Positions 10,670 to 23,840 are shown, counted from the stretch's first letter. The stretch is 64,000 nucleotides of DNA from Inia geoffrensis (GCA_036417435.1 CM070903.1:79291501-79355500), one strand, 5' to 3'. Made by a program: numbers and translations. Notes: a model not told the origin generated them from the sequence alone.

Positions 10670-12080
10670 TTTTAAACACTAGATTCTCTAGTATTGCAAT
10701 AGATAATCTGATTAAAACTATATTTCATTCCTTTCCTTTCTGCTTACTGCCGTACCCTCCAAATAGCTGCTGCTGCAGTTAAGTGGTCATAGACAATGCA
10801 GTCAATTGCCAACTTGGAGGAGTGGAAAGAGCACAGGAATCAAGAGCAGAAACCTGGGGTCCAGGTCTCAACTCTCATTTCAAGTTAGTCCTTTTCATTA
10901 AGTGGATGGATAATCAACAAATATTCACTCAAGCTAATTGCATAACACATCACCTTTCCTTGTTTCCATACTGGGATATATTTCAATATGATAATAGGTT
11001 TTAAATAATTTACCCTACCTAATAACTATAGGGAAATCAACCCATCTTGTCTTTAAGGAACATGCATGAAAGGATATTGTTCCAAGAGTCATGGACTTTG
11101 GGTTAAGTTCTGGCTCTGCCTGTAAATTGATTATGTTACCTGAAGCAGGGCATTTCCCCATCTATCTTGCAGTTTTCTAATCTGTTAATGGGATTTAGGT
11201 TTGTTACATATTTCGCATCCTATATGACTGTGATTCTAGTCTCCTTGGTGTTCACGTTTTTCTGTTTAACCATGTTCTAAATTTTACTATTGTTGGAGAC
11301 AGACAACTTCTCTATCAACTTTATATCTCACATCTTTTCCTTGCAGCATTTCCTTTCTAAAGAACTGGTGAAAGCAGTTGATTTTATAGACCAGTTGATT
11401 TCTATCAAGATTTCAATCTTTCTATCAAGCTGGAGATTTTAGGCTTCACTTTTAGTTCCTCATTTTTTCTCTCCTCAGCAGGAATATAGGTTGGGCAGGG
11501 GATGCCTCATTCTTCCTGGAGGCTGTATTTTGAGGCAACTCAGCTTTCTTTCTTACATAAGTCCTCTCCACCCTTTCCAAGGGAAAAAAAAAAAAAAAAA
11601 ATCCATAGACAAAATTAAAAGGAGGTGCATTGACTCTGGAGTCCTGGATGAACTCCAGGGAAATATCACATTTTGTCTCTTTTAATTCAGACTCTCAGAG
11701 AAAGTGAGTTCTAATGTCTTTCTCTTATTTCTGCACTCATCTTCAGTTATAGGAAATGTCTCTCACTGTTAAACACAGTATAGCACCAGGCAACAGAATG
11801 GAGAAGTCACTGGATTGTAACTTTGGGAAAACTTCAATGATCTCATCTGTGAATCTCCCCAGTGTGCACACTACCTTTGTATCAGGGACCATGCGGGTTG
11901 AACTGAGCCATTCTTGGGGCCCTGTTTTCACTCATCCTCTCTGCTGCACTATTCACACTTGCACTACGTCTAGACCCTAAGTATGAAAAAGTGGTGTACG
12001 TGAACATGGTGTGTGTGTGTAAAATATATGTAAATATATATATATATTTTTTTAAGTTCCACTTTATGCACCTGTGACTT
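10670..12080. other. Mostly unique intron with short MIR traces
   Basis: MIR-like fragments occur at about 10815-10880 (AGTGGAAAGAGCACAGGAAT) and 11090-11190 (GGCTCTGCCTGTAAATTG). A poly-A run is at 11583-11601. Positions 11740-11950 are unique and slightly GC-richer with small ORFs on both strands; nothing suggests coding. Confidence 0.6.
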
Positions 12081-12310
12081 GCTATCTGACCTTGAAGTAG
12101 TTACCTAGCCTCTGTATTTCTTAGCCCCCTACAGGTACAGCAAAGGGTTGGCCAATTCCTATGGGATTTCTAAAGTCCTATCTCAGCCTGAAAGTCTCAG
12201 ATTTTCCATACACTTTTTTTTTAATTGAATAAAAGATTCTTTAGATTCTATAGTGCTTCACAATTTTCAAAAGTTTCACACACATGATTCCATATAATCC
12301 CATAATAACC
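12080..12310. mobile_element. Two MIR fragments, plus then minus
   Basis: A plus-strand MIR trace is at about 12080-12195 (GCTATCTGACCTTGAAGTAG). An antisense trace is at about 12240-12310 (ATAGTGCTTCACAATTTTC). Confidence 0.5.
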
Positions 12311-12311
12311 C

Positions 12312-12895
12312 TTTTTCTCCCCCTACCCCTATATTGCCCCTTTCCCCTTCTGTCTCCCCACTGGTAACCACTAATTTGTATTTCTATATCTATGAGTCTG
12401 CTTTTTTTGTGTTTTATTCACTACTTTGTTGTATCTTTAAAATTCTACATACAAGTGATATCATACATTATTTGTCTTTCTCTGACTTATTTCACTTAGC
12501 ATAATGCCCTCCAAGTCCATGCATGTTGCTGCAAATGGCAAAATTTTATTATTATTTATGGCTGAGTAATATTCCACTGTGTGTGTGTGTGTATGTGTGT
12601 GTGTGTACATGTGTATAATATATCTCACATCTTTATCCATTCTTCTGTCAGTGCAATCCTTATCAAAATATCAATGGTACTTTTCACAGAACTAGAACAA
12701 ATAATTTTAAAATTTGTATGGAAACACAAAAGACCCCAAATAGCCAAAGAAGAAGATCATATGCCCTGACTTCAGACTATACTACAAAGCTATAGTAATC
12801 AAAACAGTATGGTACTGGCGCAAAAACACATGCATAGATCAATGCAACAAGAAAGAGAGCCCAGAAATAAACCCACACTTATGGTCTCCATACAC
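12312..12895. mobile_element. L1 fragment with inverted junction
   Basis: About 12312-12645 is antisense L1 3' UTR (CATGCATGTTGCTGCAAATG, then ATGGCTGAGTAATATTCCAC). About 12650-12895 is sense L1 ORF2 text (CAGAACTAGAACAAATAA, then CAGTATGGTACTGGCGCAAA). The opposite orientations meet at a GT-repeat-rich stretch (12578-12608). The extreme 3' end and poly-A are absent, and the sense part carries frame-breaking changes. Confidence 0.8.
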
Positions 12896-12899
12896 TTCT

Positions 12900-14440
12900 A
12901 AGGGACACTAACTATACTCTTACCATGCAACTGTTGTGATAATGTCTGTTTGGGCAGAAAAATGCTACATAAAACAAGGAAAGTTACACTTTAAAAAGAA
13001 GTGAAAATGATGAGGAAAACAAGAAAGACTGAAGCCCTAGCTGGACCCAGTATAAATGATGTCCCTAACTACCTTCAGCAGAGGGGTAAAAGTAATTTAG
13101 GAATGACAAACTGTGCTGTCTTCTCAGAACTGGAACAGCAGCATGCACTGGCTGCTCTTTCAGACAGAGATGTCACCAGGCTGCTGTAATCTTCACTCTG
13201 TGACAGCAGGCCATGAGAGTAAAAGTACCACTCACTCTAAGTGTGGGGTACAACAAGCCTTGGCCCAAAAAAAATAATAAAAAGTGGCTTCTTGGTGTTG
13301 TTTTTGTCCCAGAGACTCTGAATACAGAAGAAAGTAAAGCATACATGGAATTAGAAGTCTCATAGGTAAGGTTTGGAGGTAAACCCTGGGGATTGCTCAT
13401 CAAAAAGGAAAACCAAATCTAACATCAAGAGTACATACATGACAATGTGGTGGTATGGATCCCATGATCAATTCTAGCTTTAAAGTAGTCTATGTTTCTG
13501 TCTAGGAGTGCCTCTATTTAAAAAGTCCTATTAATGGACAAAGAAGGATGCAGAAGTTTAGGGGATTTATAGTAAGGGCCTTAGGATGTATATCATACAT
13601 TGCAGTTTAAGAGCAAATAGATCTTATATTTCCCAATGCTGCAGCTTTGTACACCCTGGCTCCTCCATCCTCTCAGACAGGCAAACTCAAATGCATTTTT
13701 CAATTCCCGTATAACGTGTTTCCTCTATTTTACTCAACATTTGAGTGTCTGTTATGTACCCAGCATGGTGCTAGCACCTTTGGATCATTTCTTGTCTTCT
13801 CTAAGCAGCCAGTTACTTTGGCCTCTTAATTTTTACCCAATTCTATGGATACCTATATTATTATAGATCTCATCTCATTGCTTTTTAATTCTGTTTTCAT
13901 GAGTCCCACACTAACATATGAGGACAAAGGTGATGCCAGATTTAGTTCTGCACTTCTGCAGCTTGGGAAATGTACAGAATAGGCACTCAAATTCTGTTTA
14001 CCAGATGACTATTCTGGTTTGATCCATCAGACACATCTGCAAAGCAGGCCTGGAATTATTACTCCCACTTCTCAGATAAGGAAATCAGGTTACAGAGGGG
14101 TTAAATGTTATATTCAAATTCACACATAAATTATGCTTAAGGCTGCATGTGTTCCTGTGCCGTACAAGTTGCCTCTCACAGAAGAGATTACCCTGTCACA
14201 CACAGGCCTTAACAATGGGGATGAATTCAGCCTCAGAGTAAATCAATTTGTTTGCATGCTAGGCAGGAAAAATGAGTGGTCCTGTTGCCACAGATGACTC
14301 CCAAAGATATTCTTTCCCCTTTAGCAGCTTTTTCCCCTTCATGTTGATCTCCTGAGCTTCCTACTATTACAGACACAATGAATTGACTTAATTCCAGCTT
14401 CCCAAGCTTGATTCACAGCTTGATTAAAAAGAGGTGCAAC
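12900..14440. other. Unique intron, no gene seen
   Basis: 12950-13600 is unique AT-rich DNA. 13735-13790 resembles a MIR/L2 3' end (GTGTCTGTTATGTACCCAGC). 14030-14170 is an antisense MIR trace (CTTCTCAGATAAGGAAATCA). Short ORFs lack any family signature. Confidence 0.6.
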
Positions 14441-14446
14441 TAAGTA

Positions 14447-14520
14447 GGTGTGCCTCCGTGACCTGAGTGGTTAAGCCAGATCTTCTGGCCTGAGGAGGCC
14501 ACTGGTTTGATTTTGTAAGA
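14447..14520 (+). pseudogene. Degenerate tRNA-like sequence (Leu/Ser class)
   Basis: The stretch has an A-box-like TGACCTGAGTGGTTAAG (14459-14475), a shortened anticodon-stem remnant CCAGATCTTCTGG, a long-variable-arm-like GAGGAGGCC and a B-box-like GGTTTGATTTT (about 14504-14514). The order and spacing resemble type-II tRNAs (Leu/Ser). The anticodon loop is too short and the acceptor stem does not pair, so it cannot be a working tRNA. It could be a tRNA fossil, the head of an old SINE, or chance. Confidence 0.35.
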
Positions 14521-14822
14521 AAACATTATCTGCATTGATCATTAACTGGACAATTCTGCAACAGCTCTCTCAAAGAGATTAAAGAAAAAAAAAAAAAAAG
14601 AAAAGACTCAAGAGGAGAGCTGCATCTAAAAACTCTAGGTAATTTCCAACAAAGACTGACACTGACTTTAGGATTCAACTATACGTTGCTTAAAAGTAAA
14701 GAGAAACTCAGCATAATAGCTTCCTAATAATAAAGAAATCATTTCTTCAAATGGAACCCAGTGCAGTTGTTGTGTTCACATCACAGAAACGTGCAAAGTC
14801 AGATGTCATTATACATAATCTG

Positions 14823-14824
<2 letters not shown>

Positions 14825-14860
<36 letters not shown>
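14825..14860. repeat. (AC)18 microsatellite
   Basis: Uninterrupted AC dinucleotides, followed by ATATACACACATG. Confidence 0.97.
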
Positions 14861-14869
<9 letters not shown>

Positions 14870-14871
<2 letters not shown>

Positions 14872-17800
14872 TGCTATGGAGTAGATGGAGCAGCTGCTCC
14901 AACAAAATGAAAATAAAACTGAGGCATTACTTGTAACTCAGTTGCTCAGTGAATGAAATGCATATATATTACTCCCATCTTAATCAACTACTTATGCTCC
15001 TCTTTTAAAATTATTCCTTTTTATGCACTAGATTTTGTAATTCAGATAGATTCTCTGCAAGGTAAGGAGTTTAAGTAACAGTGTCAAAGGGCTGAGTCAA
15101 TGACAGTATAAGTGGTGTGTCCTGAATCTGTGAGTAGGATTATGACCGAACCAGGATACCGGTACTTCACTCTGAGCATCTCTTTAAAAGATAACATTCT
15201 TCTTCTTCTCTCCCAACTCATTCCTCAATGGTTCATATTCTTACAATTTTTATTCAGTAACCATAGTACATTTTAGTCATGGTCAATAGCTAGAAGACTA
15301 TTTAGGTAAACTAAAACTCATGCATGATCCTCAAATAGCAGATCACCTCCCCTTTTATCTCCACTGTTACTCTAGAGAGGAACAGGCCAAACATTCATGT
15401 GGGTACACCTCACTGAGAAAATGGTCAGATTTGAGTATTACTTCCTCTCCCTTTCTAAATAGGCAATCTAGATAGAAAAACAAAAGTCAAGGCTGACATA
15501 GATAGTAGCTGCTTAAAAATTAGTTGATTTGTTATTATCTTAAGGTGAAATAATAGATCCATTGGGGGTACACTAATGCTAGAAGGGATATTTGAGACCA
15601 TAATTTAGAGACCATATTATTTCTTTCACACATACACACATATACTTTTCATGTCTAACATTAACTAAATCCTTTACTGTGCATGGTCTTGCAGTAAGAC
15701 TCAAAAAAGAATAAGATTATCTGTCCTCAGACTTCCTGATCCAGTGGAAGAGACATATGTAAAAAAAATTAATATGTTTACAAATGTATGCAAACTAGTA
15801 ACTAAAATAAATACTAAGTGATAAGTTACAAGCAGCAGTTCTATGGAAACACAGGAGGACTGATTAATTCCCCATTTGAAGATAAGGAGTTGAGTCTTTG
15901 CGGTTGAGAAGGATTTTGGAGGAAGAAAAATGAGACATTTCTGAATGAAAACAAAAGCATGGGCCAAAAGACAAAAACATGAAATATGCATTCAGAAGAA
16001 TAAGATGGAGTTAGGTGAGCTTGGCGGGACATGGGAGATGGGAGGTGGTATAGGAGAGATATGTTGGAATACGATTGTGGTGGACTCCAGTTATCTTTAT
16101 CTTTCTCATACTTAAGGGAACTAAGCCTTTATGATTTATGAGTTAAAATGTCCCTGAAATTATAGTTCAATCAATTTGGCTTTTAAATTGAAAAAAAAAA
16201 AAAAAAGGAACGGTTACAGAGGTGTATACATTTGTCAAGATTCATTCACATGCTTGGATGCTTTTTTGTACATAAATTATGTTCAATAAATTTGGCTTTT
16301 ACATTTTAAAAGCAAAAACAAAGAAGCAAAACTCTTCCCTGAAGATAAAGGTTCGGGCTAGATCATCTCTTATTTCCTGTGACTCTATCTCTCTAATTCC
16401 TTGGATTAAAAATGGAAAATCTCCACATGAATTGAAAAGATATCAAAGAGACTCTAGAGTTTAAGGGACAGTCTTCTGCCACTGCTATCACCAAAGATCA
16501 ACATCAACTATTCCCTCTCTTATCCCCTCCAGAGAAGTGTGCCTGCCAAGTTCACCCAACTGTCACAACAGCAGTTGCCCTCTGACCTTCAGCAAACAAT
16601 GCACAGAATGCCATTTTAAACTACTAGATGCTGTACCCTTACTTCTTTAAAGGCTGACCTGCAAGGCTAATTAGAGAGTTCAGTGCTCTGCCTATTTGGG
16701 GCTAACACTTACATTTAGAACTGTAAAGCAAAACCAGTCCTCCAACAGATCCACAGGCTTGGAGGACTCTAACCCAGCTGGGGCTGACCTAGAAGGGATA
16801 TTCGAGTTTGTTTCCAAGGGGGTTTAGGGATTCAAACACAAGGACCCATTTCTTCATCATTTTTCTTTTATAAGACTATAGGTCTCAATAGTTAGCAAGC
16901 AATTAAGAATTTGCTCATAATTCCTTTTCCCATTATTTCCTAGGACTATAGGCAGACACACTTTCTCTTCTCTTGCCCATCAAGAAGAGCAGGGAAAGGA
17001 TAAAAGGTCCCGTCACTTTCCCTGGAGAGAAATGCGGTATTCTAAAGATAAGGGATGAAAGGCAATGCCTGACTTTTAGTGTTGGCAACAGGAGCAGTGA
17101 TTCTAAGCACTGGTAAAAATAGAACTAAAAAATATTACATCATTAATAAACTTTAAAAATCATATAGCCCAAAGTTTTCATTTTAGAGACAGACGATATA
17201 AAACCCAAAGATGGAAAATTAGCTTCCCAAGTTTTGCAACTACTTTGTGAATATGAAGTGGCACACTCCTCATTCTTAGTATTGCATCATTTGAAAGAAT
17301 TACAGTACCCATTGCATTTAACTAAGAGAAATATGTGTTTACATATGTTGCCATGGCTTGCATTCTAAGGGTACCAGAATTGCATCTCATGGACTCCATT
17401 CAGCTGCCTCAAGCTCTGCTTTAAAATCTGTTAACTTTTGGTCACTATGATGGGTTTTCTAATAAACATATGAAGGTATTAGTAAACGTTAATCTCCGTT
17501 AATCTCTGTTTCTCTCTGGTGAAAAGTTTTTCAGTTTTAAGTTTGAGTCTCCTAAAGGGTAAAAGAAATATGAATTAAGTGAAAAAGGCAAGTTAGATAT
17601 CTGCAAAAACTGATGGCATGATGCTTCAGATACTCCAAGAAGTATAATGGGTACTCACGTATACTGAAAAGTTACCTCACGAAAGCTTGGAAGAAAAGAG
17701 CACGCTCAAGCAAATAGAAAGACAAAACTAAGAGGAAACAAGGAGAGGAAAAAGTGACATCAGGTAGTTGTGTAGAAGGTAGTTTTCACTTTACACTGAA

Positions 17801-18100
17801 AGGACAAAACCTGGCATCTAGCAAGAGAAGCAGCATCCCCTGGGTTTGGGCTGAAAAATAGAAAAGGAAGTAAGACTGACTTGAGGGAGAAGAGAGTTAG
17901 GGGTTATGCAAAGCTTATCTACCTATTAAGCTAAAGCAAGTGAATTCAGCTCATGGCAAATGACTTACTTATACATAGTTTTAAACTCTATTTCCTTTCT
18001 GTAGAAAGACTTGCATCCAAAAGGCCAATTGAGGACATGGGTTTTGAGGATATATTTGATGACAGTATTTACTAACATTTGTACAGCCCTTCATATTAAC
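14870..18100. other. Unique intron with weak old-repeat traces
   Basis: About 15700-16060 resembles an ancient LINE-2-like repeat (CCAGTGGAAGAGACATATG, then GAGAAGGATTTTGGAGGAAG). A near-identical TTCAAT(C/A)AATTTGGCTTTT motif occurs at 16166-16185 and 16281-16300. A poly-A tract lies at 16191-16206. Nothing else identifiable. Confidence 0.5.
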
Positions 18101-18104
18101 AGAC

Positions 18105-18400
18105 TGATGTGCTACGTCATTGTTCCTTGGTATCTGCAGGAGATTGATTCCAGGAACCCTAGGGATACCAAAACCCCAGATGCTCAAGTCCCTTATACAT
18201 AATGGCATAGCATTTGCATATAAGCTATGTACTTCCTCCCATATACATTAAATCATCTCTAGGTTACTTATAATAGCTAATACAATGCAACCACTGTGTA
18301 CATAGCTGCTGCTGTGGCAAATTCAAGTTTTGCTTTTTGGAACTTTCTGGAATTTTTTTTTTCCTGAATATTTTTGATCCCTGGCTGGAAGAGCAGCAGC
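18105..18400 (+). mobile_element. Tigger-type (TcMar) non-autonomous DNA transposon fossil
   Basis: The text TTGGTATCTGCAGGAGATTG, GGATACCAAAACCCCAGATG, CTCAAGTCCCTTATACATAA and TTTTGATCCCTGGCTGG matches the familiar GGTATCCGTGGGGGATTGGT-type element, here decayed. No transposase ORF. Confidence 0.65.
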
Positions 18401-18560
18401 TCTAAGTCAAAAGGCCTGCCCTAAAGTCCTGGTCCTGATACTTGCTAAGTCTGTGGGCTTGGCAGAGACCTGAAACTCCATTTTCACATTTATTAATGGG
18501 GATACCACCACTTACATCACCTCAGTTACAAGGTAACAGTGAGAACTGCCAAATGAGACA
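18400..18560 (+). mobile_element. MIR-like fragment
   Basis: Diverged MIR pattern: TCCTGGTCCTGATACTTGC, then CATTTATTAATGGGGATACC. Confidence 0.45.
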
Positions 18561-18843
18561 ATGTGTTTTACAAACTTTAAAGTGGGAGGGAAAAAGAAAA
18601 GAGATGAGAATAACCAACAGTAGATTGAGATTGACAAATAAGTGATACATGCAATCATCTGTGGGGTCTCCTCATCACACTCTTTCCCCCAAACACCCAG
18701 ATGAATACAACTGCTTTCACATTTTCTCTTTCATTGTCTCAACCCATGAGCTCACAAAAGAATTTGGCCACAATGAAAGATGTCTGTAGAGGCACTACTG
18801 AATATATATAGTTATTTTTTATCTTCTGCCAAGTATGAAATTT

Positions 18844-19044
18844 TTTTTTTTTGCGGCACGCGGGCCTCTCACTGTTGCGGCCTCCCCCATTGCACAGCAC
18901 AGGCTCTGGACGCGCAGGCTCAGCAGCCATGGCTCACGGGCCCAGCCGCTCCACGGCATGTGGGATTCTCCCGGACCGGGGCACAAACCTGTGTCCCCTG
19001 CATTGGCAGGTGGACTCTCAACCGCTGCGCCACCAGGGAAGCCC
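18844..19044 (-). mobile_element. CHR-2 SINE
   Basis: A poly-T start (the complement of the tail) is followed by GCGGCACGCGGGCCTCTCAC and a GC-rich body, ending GCCACCAGGGAAGCCC. TGAAATTT flanks it (18836-18843 and 19045-19052). The overlapping short ORFs are repeat shadows. Confidence 0.95.
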
Positions 19045-19059
19045 TGAAATTTGTTTTAA

Positions 19060-20000
19060 AGGAAATGCTGTTTGTTAAAAGAAAATAAATTTGTCTTTAG
19101 ACAAAACATGAAATATCTAGCCATGAATTAAGTGGTTGTTTTTGTTTGTTTGGTTGTTTTGTTTGTTTTTCATATCAAGTGATATTTTTCTAATCTTCAG
19201 GGGACACAGACTGGATGAATCTGTGTCCTCCTTTCCACCTAAAATTAGGCCAGTTACTTTCATACCGTAATTATGGAGCTAAAGGCCAGACTACTTTCGA
19301 GGTTAGATGTATGATAACTTTTGAGACATTCACTCACCCTGAGTTTTCTATAATTAAAGAAAAACAACAACAAAAATCTCCTTTTCACACAACATAGTCA
19401 ACTAGCAAACAAAACAGAAAAAAAAGAACAAAAAAAATAAGATGGAGAAGACGATTCAACAGTATTTTCAATGTCACTTAGTATATATGCATGGTGGTTT
19501 AACATCTTGAAAATTATTCTAGCCTCTACTTAATAAGGAACGAAGTTACCTAACTTACAAAAAACATGTGGCAGCCAGTATTGTTCTTCAGCTCTCCTAA
19601 GGACTGGCTTCTGAATTTTGAGTCATGGTCTGCTAAAAGGAAACAGTTTGGTTGGCAGCTCACCCTCTTTGTCTGAATTAACAAGATGTGTACAAAATTA
19701 ATGAAGGCATACTCAAAGAGATCTGAGTCCATCCACCTTATTAAACACAGCTTCACTTCACAATAGTTTCTTGGAGACATAATGGCTTGAAGCTGTCTGA
19801 AAGATTTATGATATAAGGACTCAGACCTAAAATAAGATTCACAAGGGAAATTTCTCAGGAGTAAAATAAATGCAAGAATGAGACTCAAAGGGAGTATAGT
19901 CTGACATGATCAGAAGGGATTAAAAAACACAGTAAATGTCTTAGTTGATAACAGTCGAAGTTTCTTTTTTCAGATACAAACATTGTAGGGGAAAGTGCAC
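19060..20000. other. Unique AT-rich intron
   Basis: TTTG-rich tract at 19134-19172 and A-rich stretch at 19411-19440. A 112-codon minus-strand ORF at 19550-19888 has no recognisable domain and is probably chance. Confidence 0.6.
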
Positions 20001-20029
20001 ACAGAACGTTGCACCAAGATCAAGATAAC

Positions 20030-20560
20030 GTTTAGAGCGATTGCTTCATATCCCGGTGACTTAGCTTCCCAGAGAAAGAAAAAAAAAAATTACCACTGGT
20101 CTTCCTTTGGAAATCTTTTCACTGATTTATTGATCGTGGAGGCGCCCGCTGAGTAAATGGAGAGACCCTATTCTCTCTTTACACTGAGGGGCCTTGATGT
20201 TTGAAGATACAGCTGCCTTCAGATGCTCAGATAAAAGACACTAAGTGCAAAGTAGTAGTATTATCTACTTATTACCCCCACTTATCTGCTTATTCCTTCC
20301 TTGAAGTCCTACTTCTGTCTGCAATATCAATCACTTCTCCGGCAGCTTGTCTCACTACAAAGGGAGGATTTGATCCCCCGCTTAGCCCTCCAGAAGCAGC
20401 AGACTCGTGCAAGACGAATTCATTACACCACCAAGGCTGCAGGACGGGATTATCTGGGGACTGGGGGTGGCATGCTCTTAGAGTTCCTGACAATGCGGCA
20501 GAAATTCAATCTACCTTTCCATCAGACATGACGGTCTAGGCACTAAACTTGACACTGAGT
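20030..20560. promoter_or_regulatory. Candidate cis-regulatory element
   Basis: A repeat-free, relatively GC- and CpG-richer block in AT-rich intron, 17.5 kb upstream of the DeltaN start. It contains an AP-1-like TGAGTAA (about 20151), a GGCGCCCGC stretch, and a segment at 20330-20540 open in several frames without protein character. Composition and position only; an enhancer role is inferred. Confidence 0.3.
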
Positions 20561-20769
20561 GAACACCAAACACATTAGAGGAAAAGTCTCAATACTTTCT
20601 CCAAGTAAACAGGAGTTGCAGTTAGGCAAAATTGACAATGTGAGAGCAACTGTTTAACATTACCCAAAAAATGTTTGATATTCTCAAGTTGCTACATATT
20701 AATTGGTGAAATACAAAGTTAGGTTCAAGATATATTATATATAATTAAAACATTAAAGGCAAGCACCAT

Positions 20770-20960
20770 AGTGTGGTGGGAACAATTAGAAAACATGGAT
20801 TCTAGGCTGGCTCCTTCACCAACTGGCTGTGTAATCTAGGGCTTGTCATTTCACTTTTCTGAGCTTCAGTTTTCTTATTGGTAAAAAAAAAAAAAAAAAA
20901 AAAGCATTAACTAATAGATGATCTCGAAAGCCAGTTCTAGCACTGACATTCTAAGTGAGT
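20770..20960 (+). mobile_element. MIR SINE with expanded poly-A
   Basis: A good MIR core: AACTGGCTGTGTAATCTAGG, then TGTCATTTCACTTTTCTGAG and CTTCAGTTTTCTTATTGGTA. A 21-base A tract follows at 20883-20903. Confidence 0.8.
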
Positions 20961-23840
20961 GATATACTTAGACAATCTGGTTTTCCATTAAATTCAAAAT
21001 AGGTGTTCCTCTTGGGAAGAGATACATAAAAGTTTGGGCCAGGTACAAAAAGCAAATTAGCAGAGTGTGTCTGTATGAGCTCCTAGATTCAGTAGAAAGG
21101 TTTGTTTATTTAACTGTCTTCATTAACTGCTCTTAGTACATCAAAGGAGTGTTTCCAAACCCTTACAATTAGTCATGTAAACAAAAGCACAATTTATCAC
21201 TTCACTGTGCTCAACAAACAAGGTTTTTCAATACACTATCAAATCCTACTGAGGAAAATATCCCAAATAAAACCATTAGGTTGGGCATGCAAATACTAAA
21301 CTGGGTCTTATACAGAGAAAAATTTCAACATATTTTAAGTGAATCAATGAATTTGCTGAACGTTGATGAGAACTGACCTATTGATTGACATTAAAAGACG
21401 TTGCCCAGACGTTTTCTGATTTAGTTGAATTACAGCCAAGATCTCACTCTCTGATAACCAACAATCAACCAAGCAAACCCTTATTCATTCTTAAGTAGTA
21501 CTGATACAATTGAGTATGCCCCAATATTTAACGCAGGAGGTCTAAGAAAGAGTTTGTAATATTATCGAAAAGAAGGCAATCATGAGTAATAAAGTGATGG
21601 TTTCTTCAGGACCAATTAGGTGGTCAGTGCTGAAAATATCTTTCATGGTTATATTATATACTTTATAACATATAATATTATAAATGTCACCTGCAGGTAG
21701 ACTATGAAACAATGTTAAAGAAAATGTGTCTTTGAGATCCTATTCTTTTTAACTTGGAGCTCCAGAACAAGAGCCATAGTTTCACTTGTTTAACAGTATA
21801 AAATATTATGGATGCCTTTTATTTAGTCATATATACTAACCTGTACATTAATGAAGTGAAATGGCTTTTAATGACACTTAATTACACCCAAATCTGAAGA
21901 GTTAATGTACTTAGAATGGCACTAGATACACATTTCATGCAGTTGTGAAGATCAAGAGTGATAATGGTGTGAAATAACTTTTTTAAATTGCAGAAGGTTA
22001 TTCAAACATAAGATATTTTATTTATTTGTTTGTTTTTGATGAATACGTATCATTTTCTAAATCCTTACTGCAATTAGTTTTGATTCATTCAAACTAAAAC
22101 CTCCGGCATAGAACATAATTTATGCAGTGGAAGTGACTGATTAATTTCAAGAGAAAACTCGCAACATTAAATGTTTTGTCCTGCCTAACAATCTTTAGAG
22201 ATGACTTGGATCAGTCTCTTCAAATTTGCATGAAGTCAGAGAAAAATGTTGTTCAAAGAAAAAAAGAACAGCCTTCTAGGCACAAAACTTTTTGACAATT
22301 GCCCAAATGCCCAAACTTCTGTTGCTTAAATCTATTGCAAACCGTTTAATAGATGTCAAAGAAGCATTTTAAATTAATATGTACATGTTCCAGATGAACA
22401 AAAAAAGCCATAGAAAACATAGGGGGATGGCAAACTTCCAAAAAGGATAGACAAGAAATTGTTAGAGGGATTGTATCTAGATTTCAAAAGTTACATCAAG
22501 ACAATGAGAAAGTATGACTGACCTGATTTTAAATTAACAGATTAAGGGTCACTTAGTATAGGGTCTTCATCAGGTTCTATGTGGCACACAGAAGACTCAG
22601 ATCGTATAACTAACTTCCTTAAGGCGCTCACAATTTAAAGAGGTGAACCCACTGCATCTCCAAACCATTCAAAAAACATTGGCCCCAAACTAAATGGTGC
22701 CAGGCTTTGTAATGTTTTTAAAGAAAAGAAAGGAATGCTTCCTGCGTTTATGGAACTTTGAGCCTCGTGAACAATCTGTTGTCATTTATGAATCAGTTTG
22801 TGACTCATTATTGGAATGTAATCAGTGGTGACAAATTTCCAGCCTTTAAAACAATGAACCAAAAATGTATTCAGCACTGCCAAATTTAGTGTATAAAATG
22901 AGTGATCAAATTGGATAAGATGATTCTAATTCAGAAAATAAGTTAGCATTAGAATAAGGACACATTTTCTTATGCTCCTGCTAGGCTTTCATTGAAGATG
23001 AGTGACAAAGGAGATGGTCCAGGAACAGAATTGCCCAAGGTGGCCACTTTGAAGTGGAGCATGTTTGAATGTCTAAATGGATACAGTCTTTTTAAAAAAA
23101 GTTTTATTTCTCTTTTGATGCATCTCAGAGAGGGTACATCAACTATCTATAGTATATATTTATTATAATCACATTTTTACTCAGAGACCATATTATTTTA
23201 TCTATTGGATTAAAACTAAACAAATGATTATGCTTCAAATGAATATCAACTAAGTGGGAGAATACTAAGGAAAGATCAAACATAGCTCTTTCATCCACTG
23301 GGCACATAATCTCTAATCCAAATATATGGAAGCGCTGGTTTCTCAGACATGAATTGCAACAAAAATACACACATATATAACAACATCCATAATTTTGTTT
23401 TATGCCCAGTATTCTCAAAGGGACTGACTATAGATAACATTTAATGAAATAAAATTTTACTTTTCTTTTCACCCAGAATAAATTTCTATTCTGCTATTTA
23501 ACTTTATCATTACATAGAATCAAAATTTTAGAGAATGATACGGATAGATACATACCTACATATATAGATCTTTCAGGATTCTGGAGCAATTTGATGAACA
23601 ATTATCCAGAGATTGTAAAGAGAGTTTAAAATAATAATTTGCAACTACTTATTATCTTTGGGATTCAATATTTTTTTTAAAAAAAGAATTACACAATAAT
23701 AACACCTATACCAAAATAAAACCATGGATCTTGAGTCTGGTAAGGCACTATAATTTCTATACAAAACTACCCCTTAAACTGTGCTTATTTAAAACAATCC
23801 TTTGTGTTCCATGAATGACCTAATAAAAAGTAAATATTAA
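20960..23840. other. Repeat-poor unique block
   Basis: About 2.9 kb without a SINE, LINE or microsatellite that I recognise, unusual next to the surrounding sequence. It is AT-rich with many TAAT-type homeodomain-like cores. No exon features. Confidence 0.45.
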
